A stretch of DNA of 64,000 nt from Streptosporangium pseudovulgare (GTDB taxonomy: Bacteria; Actinomycetota; Actinomycetes; Streptosporangiales; Streptosporangiaceae): assembly GCF_014648055.1 (NCBI RefSeq), contig NZ_BMQJ01000007.1:187046-251045 (forward strand), written 5' to 3'. A program made the position numbers and the translations under genes. The notes beneath the pieces were generated by a model, which saw only the letters and a list, made by a program, of their open reading frames with translations, searched no databases and was not told the origin of the DNA. This document shows positions 33,422 to 42,089 of this stretch, piece after piece. Each line of letters opens with the position of its first letter. Within the stretch, counting starts at the first letter, position 1.

Positions 33422-33489
33422 TCTAAAATCGATGTCCGTTCCAGCCGCCTCCCCCTCCCTGGGATACGCTCCATACCGGAAGGAGCGGG

Positions 33490-34131
33490 ATGGCCGACGA
33501 AGCGACAGCGAGCTCGACCCAGCAGCCCCGGCCCGCGTCGGGCAGGCGGCGCGGGGCCGCGCTGGAGCAGGCGATCCTGCGCGCGGCCATGGAGGAGCTC
33601 ACCGAGCACGGCTACGCCGGCATGACCATGGAACGGGTCGCCCGCCGCGCCGGCACCAACAAGAACGCCATCTACCGCCGCTGGCCCACCCGCGCCGCCC
33701 TGGGCATCGCCGCCTACGGACAGTTCGCCGTCATCCACGCCCAGGTCCCGGACACCGGCAGCCTGCGCGGCGACGCGCTGGAACTGCTGCGCCGCGCCAA
33801 CGGCACCTACTCCTCACCCGTCGGCGGCATCCTGCGCGCCCTGCTGGCCGGCGCCCGCGACGACCCCGAACTGCTGGCCCAGCTCCAGGAACGCACGGCC
33901 GACGCGGGCAGCGACATCTGGCTGACCATTCTGGCCCGCGCCGTCTCCCGCGGCGAGCTGCGCCCCGAGGCCCTGCACCCGCGCGTCGCCACCGTGGCCG
34001 TCGTGCTGCTCCGCGACGAGTTCATCACCCGCGGGCACCCCTCGGCGCCCGACGAGGTCCTCGTCGAGATCATCGACGAGGTCTACCTCCCCCTCCTGCA
34101 CGGCCGCGGCTTCGATCGCCCCGTCCGCTGA
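33490..34131 (+). CDS. TetR/AcrR family transcriptional regulator
   Basis: The 213-residue protein starts with a basic tail, then a TetR helix-turn-helix (about residues 22-70: ALEQAILRAAMEELTEHGYA, then MERVARRAGTNKNAIYRRWP). The C-terminal ligand domain (about 75-213) resembles TetR_C_11-type sensors. It should repress its own gene and the divergent TIM-barrel gene through the palindrome at 33404-33421. GGAAGGAGCGGG precedes the ATG. A 30-bp tandem duplication (CGCTGATCCCGTACGG units at about 34129 and 34159) follows its stop. Confidence 0.9.
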   Translation: MADEATASSTQQPRPASGRRRGAALEQAILRAAMEELTEHGYAGMTMERVARRAGTNKNAIYRRWPTRAALGIAAYGQFAVIHAQVPDTGSLRGDALELLRRANGTYSSPVGGILRALLAGARDDPELLAQLQERTADAGSDIWLTILARAVSRGELRPEALHPRVATVAVVLLRDEFITRGHPSAPDEVLVEIIDEVYLPLLHGRGFDRPVR

Positions 34132-34266
34132 TCCCGTACGGCCCCATCGCCCTGCCCGCTGATCCCGTACGGTCCCGTCGCCGCGGCGCGTGGAGGCACG
34201 GCGGCAGAGCCCGTCAGCCGCCGTGTGCCGCGCAAAACACGTTGAGCATGCAGTACGCGCACAACC

Positions 34267-34935
34267 ATGATGAACCTCATGGACCTCACCCCCTCTCTGC
34301 CCGCCTTCGTCCTCGCCGTGGTGCTGATCTCCGCCTCGCCGGGTCCGGCGATGGCGCTGATCCTGCGCCGCGCGGCCCTGCGTGGCTTCTCCGGCGCGGT
34401 GCCCACGGTGCTGGGCCTGGAGGTCGGCCTCTACCTGTGGGCGTTGCTCGCCGCCGCCGGGCTCGCAGCCCTGGTGGCCGCCTCGGAGGTGGCCTTCCTC
34501 GTCCTGCGCGTGGTGGGCGCGGGCTTCCTGCTGTACCTCGGGATCAAGACCTGGCGCTCGGCGTGGCGCAGCCGCGGAACAGACGGAGCGGCCGAGGAGA
34601 TCGCGACCGGGGAACCGAAGCCCGGATCGGCGCTGACCTGGTGGAGGGCGTTCGGCGAGGGATCGGTGGTGATGCTGGCCAACCCGAAGGCCGCCGCATT
34701 CATGATCGCGTTCTATCCGCAGTTCGTACCGGCCGACCGGCCGCTCTTCGCCACGACCGCGCTGCTCGCCGTACTCCAGGTGGCCATCGAGACCATCCTG
34801 TACCTAGCGCTGGCGGCCGCGGTCGGGCGGGCCGGCGCGTGGTTCCGCCGCCCGGTGATCCGGCGTCGGCTGGACGCGGTCAGCGGCACGGTCCTCGTCG
34901 CCCTGGGCCTGCGCGTGGCCATCGAGAGCCGCTGA
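34267..34935 (+). CDS. LysE family amino-acid exporter
   Basis: A 222-residue membrane protein with six predicted helices. The first helix and loop, LPAFVLAVVLISASPGPAMALI, contain the LysE/RhtB signature S-PGP-M. The central segment GSVVMLANPKAAAFMIAFYPQF matches the conserved NPK motif. Such proteins export lysine, homoserine, threonine or similar. The start at 34267 has two adjacent ATGs and a weak ribosome site; the ATG at 34279 is an alternative. It follows the TetR gene on the same strand after 135 bases and may have its own promoter. Confidence 0.88.
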   Translation: MMNLMDLTPSLPAFVLAVVLISASPGPAMALILRRAALRGFSGAVPTVLGLEVGLYLWALLAAAGLAALVAASEVAFLVLRVVGAGFLLYLGIKTWRSAWRSRGTDGAAEEIATGEPKPGSALTWWRAFGEGSVVMLANPKAAAFMIAFYPQFVPADRPLFATTALLAVLQVAIETILYLALAAAVGRAGAWFRRPVIRRRLDAVSGTVLVALGLRVAIESR

Positions 34936-35020
34936 CGCGCCGGAGCGGGGCAGTGATCCGCCGGGGGACATCAGGCGGACCGCCCACTGGTGAACGACCG
35001 CACTTCGGTAGCGTGCTCGC

Positions 35021-35377
35021 ATGACGGAGCTTGAGGATCTCGCCGACCGGCTGCGGCGGTTCGCGCGCGAGCGTGACTGGGAGCAGTTCCACACGCCCAA
35101 GAACCTCGCCATGGCGTTCGCCGGAGAGGCCGGCGAGCTGGTCGCGGAGTTCCAGTGGCTGACGCCCGAGGAGTCGGTCGCGGTCATGAACGACCCCGAG
35201 GCCGCCGAACGCGTCAGGTCCGAGCTGGCCGACGTCGTCACCTACCTGGTCCGCCTCGCCGACGTGCTGGGCGTGGACCTCATCGAGGCCACCCACGCCA
35301 AAATCGACCAGAACGAGAAACGCTTCCCGGTGGAAGCCTCCTGGGGACGGGCCAGGAAGGCCCCGCCGTTCGCCTGA
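35021..35377 (+). CDS. MazG-like nucleotide pyrophosphohydrolase
   Basis: The 118-residue protein has the MazG fold: FHTPKNLAMAFAGEAGELVA contains the first metal-binding EAGEL box, followed by ERVRSELADVVTYLVRLADV, which has the second (ELADV). It hydrolyses (d)NTPs, removing damaged nucleotides. Proteins of this length belong to the RS21-C6/dCTPase branch. The ATG at 35021 is the only good start. A decayed copy of its first 17 codons lies at 36338-36388, on the other side of the neighbouring DUF6461 gene. Confidence 0.88.
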   Translation: MTELEDLADRLRRFARERDWEQFHTPKNLAMAFAGEAGELVAEFQWLTPEESVAVMNDPEAAERVRSELADVVTYLVRLADVLGVDLIEATHAKIDQNEKRFPVEASWGRARKAPPFA

Positions 35378-35647
35378 TCCCGCCGGAAGATCGCTGTAGT
35401 GTTCCCGGCGTGGTGATGCGGTCCGGCAGGTTTTGCGCCGATATCACGTGTTCACCGGCGAGGACGTCTCCGGCGCGAGCCTGGGCGACGGTCACGCCGA
35501 CCACCGCTGTACGAGATCACACCGGAGCTCCTTCCGGCTTCACGCGCGATATCCGGCAAGAACGCAGTGATCGGCTTCGATGGCGCTGCGTCCCCGTCGG
35601 CCCGCGACGGGGACCGTATCGACGAACCGCGCGATGAGGGGTTGGGC

Positions 35648-36259
35648 ATGTCGCCGAGAACACACCTGTATGACCTGCTGGTATCGACGATCTTCACCGA
35701 GGGGCTCGACGACCAGATGGACCTGTGGACGCTGGGGTTCAGCGCCATATGGATCAAGGGCGCGGACCTCGGCACGCTCGCCGCGGATCTGCACCTGGAT
35801 CCCGCCACCCGCACCCCCTGCCACCTGAGTGAGATCCTCGACCGCAACATCGACGACGGATCCGACTGGGTGGCCGAGGTCAACGGCTGGATCGGCATCG
35901 TGCCGGGGGTCGACCGCGAGCGCCTGCGCTCCATCAGCGAAGGCAGCCGTGAGGTCCTCAACGTCAGTATGGACATCAGCGGCAGAGAGTACTTCGACTA
36001 CGCCCGCGACGGGCGGATGATCGTCTCCTTCGATCCGGCCTTCCCGGATGATCGGTCCGGCGACGACCCGCACGCGCTCGATCACCTGATGGACGGTCTG
36101 CGCTTCCAGATCAGCGATGACGGCTCCGTCGACGACCGGGTGGAAGAGGACGAGAGTTTCAGCTCGGCCCTGGCGCTGATCGGACGGATCACAGGAACGG
36201 ACATGGCCGCCGACTGGTTCGAGGCGCGGCATTCCAGCATGCGTCCCGTCTCCTCCTGA
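35648..36259 (+). CDS. DUF6461-like protein
   Basis: A soluble acidic protein of 203 residues. It starts with a helix (LYDLLVSTIF), then LWTLGFSAIWIKGADLGTLAADLHL, the segment WVAEVNGWIGIVPGV, then LRSISEGSREVLNVSMD, EYFDYARDGRMIVSFDPAFP and a last helix ALALIGRITGTDM. The order matches what I know of DUF6461 proteins of actinomycetes, whose function is unknown. The ATG at 35648 follows GAGGGG; the upstream frame to 35567 lacks a ribosome site. The gene sits between an intact mazG gene and a decayed piece of mazG. Confidence 0.65.
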   Translation: MSPRTHLYDLLVSTIFTEGLDDQMDLWTLGFSAIWIKGADLGTLAADLHLDPATRTPCHLSEILDRNIDDGSDWVAEVNGWIGIVPGVDRERLRSISEGSREVLNVSMDISGREYFDYARDGRMIVSFDPAFPDDRSGDDPHALDHLMDGLRFQISDDGSVDDRVEEDESFSSALALIGRITGTDMAADWFEARHSSMRPVSS

Positions 36260-36337
36260 TGGTCCTGTCGAGGAGGAAGCAGGCCGGCGGACCGCAGGGC
36301 CGGTGATGCGAACGGTTCCGGTCGTGGAAGGGCCCGG

Positions 36338-36388
36338 ACCGACCTCGAAGACCTCGCCGACCGGCCGCGGCGGTTCACGCGCCACGAC
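36338..36388 (+). pseudogene. Decayed 5' fragment of a second mazG-like gene
   Basis: The frame TDLEDLADRPRRFTRHD aligns with TELEDLADRLRRFARERD, the N-terminus of the MazG-like protein at 35021. The nucleotide sequences agree at about five of six positions over 50 bases. No ATG and no continuation are present. It lies in the same orientation as the intact gene. Confidence 0.6.
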
Positions 36389-36390
36389 GC

Positions 36391-36436
36391 GGTGCGCTCA
36401 CTCGGGAAGCAGCGGTGCGCTCACTCGGGGAGCAGC
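36391..36436. repeat. 23-bp tandem duplication at the end of the NIPSNAP gene
   Basis: Units 36391-36413 and 36414-36436 differ at a single base. The second unit contains the last codons and the TGA of the NIPSNAP gene, the first copies them just beyond the stop. Confidence 0.85.
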
Positions 36437-36729
36437 GGTCTCATGAAGGTCCGTTCGTAGCGGAGTACGCACCCGCTCTCGTCCCTGATACGGTCCGCCT
36501 CGACGAAGTCCGGGTGAACGCCGAAGAGGCCGCGGTACTCCTCGTACGCGGCGAGGCTGGGGAAGCTGAACAGGGCGAGGGCCTTGTCGCTGGCGCCCTC
36601 CGACGGCAGGAAATAGCCGTGGTGCGTCCCGCCGTGCAGGTTGACCAGCTCGATCCAGCGACGACCGAAACGCTCGAACGCGTCGATCTTCCGGGGATCG
36701 ATCACATATTCGACGACGCAGGTGATCAT
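36421..36729 (-). CDS. NIPSNAP family protein
   Basis: A 102-residue protein with a dimeric alpha-beta barrel fold: MITCVVEYVIDPRKIDAFER, then WIELVNLHGGTHHGYFLPSE and ALALFSFPSLAAYEEYRGLFGVHPDF in two parts. These are the family's usual blocks. Function is generally unknown, although some members bind small molecules. I start it at the ATG 36729, which gives the standard N-terminus; the upstream in-frame 42 codons are not part of the family. It diverges from the rifampicin monooxygenase gene. Confidence 0.88.
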   Translation of the reverse strand: MITCVVEYVIDPRKIDAFERFGRRWIELVNLHGGTHHGYFLPSEGASDKALALFSFPSLAAYEEYRGLFGVHPDFVEADRIRDESGCVLRYERTFMRPLLPE

Positions 36730-38553
<1,824 letters not shown>

Positions 38554-38587
38554 GGCCGGGCGCGCCGACCTGAGCCGCCTCGGCCGG

Positions 38588-41116
38588 TCAGTCGCTATCT
38601 GCTTCGGCATGGGCCGCGAGGCGGGCGGTGAACCAGTCGAGGCAGGCGACGACCACGTCCCAGACGGCCTCGTCGGCCATCAGATCGACGTCGAAGGAGG
38701 GAAAGAGCTCCAGCTTGGCCATGGGCAGCTCCACGCCCGGGGCCTGGTTGAGCCTCCTACGCAGTTCGTCGCGGAGGATCGGGTCGTCGAACGGGACGCG
38801 CTGCTTGAGCGTCCTGAACGGCACCTCCACCGTCTTGGTGTAGAAGCGGACGATGGGCAGGATCTCGGTGCCGCGTTTGATTATGGGCGCGCAGGAGGCG
38901 CTCGCGGCCCGGCCGAACTGCACCTCGCCGCCGCGGCCGCGCCACCAGCCCAGCAGCCGGGAGACCGCGCCGGCCGTCTGCGGGCCGCGCTCGTCGCCCA
39001 GCTGCTGGAAGAACCGCTCCTCATGCTCGCCGACATCGGCGTGGCCGTCGTCAGCGGTCAGCTCCGCCTCGCTGAGATTCAGCGCTCCTGGGAGATCGAG
39101 CAACTCGGCCAGCTCCCGCGCCGTCATCCGCTGCGCGAGGTCGGCGCGGTTCGCCTCGTCGAGCTTGACACCCTCGGCACGCAGGACGTCGTGGACGTCC
39201 CGGTCATCGTCGTCGTCCGTCCACCGGAACCCCTTGGAGACCTGCCCCGACGCGTTCAGCACCCGATGCGCGTTGAGCATCGGGGACTTCGACAAGTGGG
39301 CGCCGACCGGTACGGCGTGCGATCCGATCAGCTCGGCCAGGTCACCGTAGGTCGTCCAGGTACCCGCGGGCAGCGCCGCGAGGGCCTCATGCAGCAACGT
39401 CCAGTCCCGGGAGGGACCGGCCGGGCCGACATCGATCGGGCTCGGCCAGATCTCGATGGCCCGCTCGGCGAGCCGGTCGGCACGAGCCTGGATCTCCTTT
39501 CTTCCCCACCGCTCGTGCTCGGCGATCTCCTGGTTCATGGCGAGACCGCTACGGCCGAGGAAGTCGCGCTTCCTGGCGAACGACATATTGCCGAGCTCGG
39601 AGTTGTAGCCGCTGAGCGTGAGGTTGCCGAGGGTGTGCACCAAGTCCTGGTGGAGACGCGCGGCGTCTCCCTCGGCGCCGAGCTGCTCCAGCCAGTCGGC
39701 CGTCGGGCTCTGCGGGAGCACGTGCTCGATGGTGATCTTCTTGTCCGAGAGATCCACGGCTTCCTTGGTCCCGTAGCTTTCCTCCAGGCGGCGGAGCACG
39801 AGCTTCTGCTGCGCGGTACGGCCCTGCCAGTAGAACGCCCGGTTCTGGATGTCCGCGCGGAACTGCTCGTCGGACGACCAGTACAGCCGGGCGGGCGAGA
39901 GCCCGGCGCGTACGGCGTCGGCGGGCCTCTCCCCGCTCAGCTCCCCCGTCAGCCGCATGAAGATCCTGCTAAGGCTGCTGGCGCCGACTCTTCCGATGAG
40001 CCGGCGGACCAGGAAGCTCTCGATGTAGCGCTGCGCCTCGACCACCTCGTCCTCGGTGGCCTGGCCGTTGTCGTGCAGCTCCAGCAGGCGCATGATGACC
40101 GGATAGGCGGGGATGCCCTTCCACTCGTTGAGGAAGCGCAGACGGGCGTCGATCTCCGACTCGCCGCCGGGTTCGAGGATCCGGTGCAGATAACGAGCAC
40201 GGCGGGCGAGGTCTTTGACGTAGCTCTCGACCCGGGCCTCGACGTCCCGGTTGTTCAGGATCACGGTTCGGAGCAGTTCCTGGTGGCCGCGGTAGGTGTC
40301 GTTGTACTGCGCCTCGTCGCCCCGGTCGAGGATCAGGGCGAGATACATCAGCTGATCCATCCCCTTCGCCCCGAGCAGCCTCTGCATCGGCAGCCAGTGG
40401 ACGTTGTAGACGTGCTGTCCCCGGGTTGGCAGATGCATGAAGACGTAGTTGCGGATCAGGTCGACCTGGCTGAGCCGCATCCCGGTGTTGTTGATGGACT
40501 CGAAGATCCGGAAGGCGTTGTCGTCGTCCTCGACGACGATCTGCACGAGGTTCAGCCGGTTGAGCACGACACTTTCGATGCGCCTGATGTCGTGGGGGTC
40601 CGCCGGGTCGTCGACCGCCGCCAGCTTGCCGCGGAAGAACTGGTAAGCGCTCGCGATCCGGCTCTCGGTGTCGCCGAACGGCTGCCCCTCGACGCAGTCA
40701 ATGAACGCCTGCCGGTCCACCTGGGTCGGCAGCAGCCGGTATCTCCGTTCGTCGGACTGGAATTTGTTGATCAGGTGGGTCTCGTTGATCCGGTCCCGGT
40801 GCAGAGGGTCCTCGGCCACCTGGTAGTCGCGAAGCGCGCATAGGGCCACCATGAGCGTGGTCAGGCGCTGCTGGCCGTCGACCACCAGCCACTGTGACCT
40901 GCCGGGCGAGTTGTCCGGGCCGGGGGCGAGCACGACCGAACCGAGGAAATGACTGTTGTCTCTCCGCCGTTCGAGCTGCTCGGCCTGCAGTTCGATGTCC
41001 CTCCACAGCGCGGTGAGTTGCTCGCGCTCCCAAGAGTAGGGGCGCTGGTAGAGCGGCACCAGCAACTCCTGTTCACCGTCGATGAGCTTCCGCAGCGTTG
41101 TCTCGTTGGCCTTCAC
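38588..41116 (-). CDS. GmrSD-type (DUF262-DUF1524) nuclease fused to an alkyltransferase-like domain
   Basis: This 842-residue protein has four parts. (1) Residues 1 to about 230 are DUF262, with LVPLYQRPYSWEREQLTALW and the DGQQR motif at about 78, a ParB/Srx-like NTPase fold. (2) About 400-560 is DUF1524 with the His-Me nuclease motif IEHVLPQS (about 460) and LGNLTLSGYNS. (3) About 575-640 is a methylguanine-methyltransferase-like DNA-binding fold (PAGTWTTYGDLAELIG, then NAHRVLNASGQVSKGFRW); the normal PCHRV reads NAHRV, so the catalytic Cys is replaced by Ala, as in ATL proteins. (4) About 695-835 is a C-terminal domain with FFQQLGDE and RFYTKTVEVPFRTL. GmrSD enzymes cut DNA with modified cytosines. 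The extra domain may widen the damage or modification that is sensed. The GTG 41116 has GGAAGGGG upstream. Confidence 0.9.
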   Translation of the reverse strand: MKANETTLRKLIDGEQELLVPLYQRPYSWEREQLTALWRDIELQAEQLERRRDNSHFLGSVVLAPGPDNSPGRSQWLVVDGQQRLTTLMVALCALRDYQVAEDPLHRDRINETHLINKFQSDERRYRLLPTQVDRQAFIDCVEGQPFGDTESRIASAYQFFRGKLAAVDDPADPHDIRRIESVVLNRLNLVQIVVEDDDNAFRIFESINNTGMRLSQVDLIRNYVFMHLPTRGQHVYNVHWLPMQRLLGAKGMDQLMYLALILDRGDEAQYNDTYRGHQELLRTVILNNRDVEARVESYVKDLARRARYLHRILEPGGESEIDARLRFLNEWKGIPAYPVIMRLLELHDNGQATEDEVVEAQRYIESFLVRRLIGRVGASSLSRIFMRLTGELSGERPADAVRAGLSPARLYWSSDEQFRADIQNRAFYWQGRTAQQKLVLRRLEESYGTKEAVDLSDKKITIEHVLPQSPTADWLEQLGAEGDAARLHQDLVHTLGNLTLSGYNSELGNMSFARKRDFLGRSGLAMNQEIAEHERWGRKEIQARADRLAERAIEIWPSPIDVGPAGPSRDWTLLHEALAALPAGTWTTYGDLAELIGSHAVPVGAHLSKSPMLNAHRVLNASGQVSKGFRWTDDDDDRDVHDVLRAEGVKLDEANRADLAQRMTARELAELLDLPGALNLSEAELTADDGHADVGEHEERFFQQLGDERGPQTAGAVSRLLGWWRGRGGEVQFGRAASASCAPIIKRGTEILPIVRFYTKTVEVPFRTLKQRVPFDDPILRDELRRRLNQAPGVELPMAKLELFPSFDVDLMADEAVWDVVVACLDWFTARLAAHAEADSD

Positions 41117-41267
41117 ACCGACCCCTTCCGGAATGCCGCTACCACAAAAGATCAACAATCCTTACACAATCGGTTGCCTTCTGCATACGGAAAGTCAAAA
41201 AACGCTGGGAAAACCCTCATGCCGTCACATGGGATTCCGGATCTCCACGAGCAGGCCGGATCCTAAT

Positions 41268-41478
41268 GGGCCGGGGCGACCCTCCTGATCCGGCTGGTCT
41301 GGGGCAGCCACGACCGTATCGCCGACCGGGACTACGGTCGCACCTGCGCCGAGGCCGCCTCGAATGCCGAGTTCACACCGCTCACCAAGACCGGCCACCT
41401 ACCGCAGCTGGAGACCCGGAGCGACTGGTGCCGGCGATCTGGGACTTGGCGGAGTCTTCAGGGTGCTCGACATCGTGA
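41268..41478 (+). pseudogene. Frameshifted C-terminal remnant of an alpha/beta hydrolase
   Basis: Two frames joined by a shift read LVWGSHDRIADRDYGRTCAE and ASNAEFTPLTKTGHLPQLET, then PERLVPAIWDLAESSG. This is the C-terminal region of alpha/beta hydrolases (LVWGxxDxI, then GHxPQLExPExL with the catalytic His). The nucleophile half is absent. The rest of the gap 41117-41547 holds nothing I can support. Confidence 0.65.
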
Positions 41479-41547
41479 AAAGGACAACGGAACCCGATGC
41501 AAGGCTTCATCGCCGCGTCGGAACACGGCCGGGCAGTCGCCCGGTGA

Positions 41548-42006
41548 TCAGCCTTGGCCGTGGCCGTTGATCAGCCAGCGGCCGCCGGTTCGCTCCAGGA
41601 AGAACCTTTCACTGTAGGGGCCGTCCTCCGTCGTGTAGAACTCGCACTGCTCGAAGGTGTAGCTCACCGGCACCCGCACACACCGCCGTATGTCCCCGCA
41701 ACTCTCCACCTCGGGCTCGCCGACCTCCACGTCGGTCAGGCTGGTCCAGTTGGTGAAGCTGCTGTCCACACTCCCGAACTCGGCCTCGTACTGCGGACTG
41801 CGACGATCCCACATGGTCCGGCCGGTCCTGTCGTCATGGCCCGCCACGGCCTCCAGGTATCTCCGGACCACCTCGACCGGAGATGCCTCCTCGGGTGGCG
41901 GCGCCACGCGATGCACCTCGGCCTTCCCCCCGCATGTTCCGCACCCGGCCACCGAGCCGGAACCGAGCACGACGCAAACCGCGAGCGGCAACCCGATCCT
42001 CTTCAT
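41548..42006 (-). CDS. Lipoprotein with NTF2-like domain
   Basis: The 152-residue protein has a lipoprotein signal (LPLAVCVVLGSGSVAGC, lipobox VAGC at about residues 19-22), so the Cys would be lipidated. The mature part begins with SPVEVVRRYLEAVAGHDDRTGR, and the motifs SSFTNWTSLTDVEVGEP and FFLERTGGRWLINGHGQG are typical of small NTF2-like (DUF4878/4829-type) extracytoplasmic proteins. Several additional Cys residues (CGTCGG, SCGDIRRC, QCEF) suggest disulfides. Function is unknown. It lies downstream of the frameshifted secreted gene in the same orientation. Confidence 0.7.
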   Translation of the reverse strand: MKRIGLPLAVCVVLGSGSVAGCGTCGGKAEVHRVAPPPEEASPVEVVRRYLEAVAGHDDRTGRTMWDRRSPQYEAEFGSVDSSFTNWTSLTDVEVGEPEVESCGDIRRCVRVPVSYTFEQCEFYTTEDGPYSERFFLERTGGRWLINGHGQG

Positions 42007-42089
42007 CACAACCCCCGGTCGTCGGCGGGCACGTGGGCGACGCCCGCCGACGACGATCGAATCACATCACGAAACCGGTGTTCCGCTGT

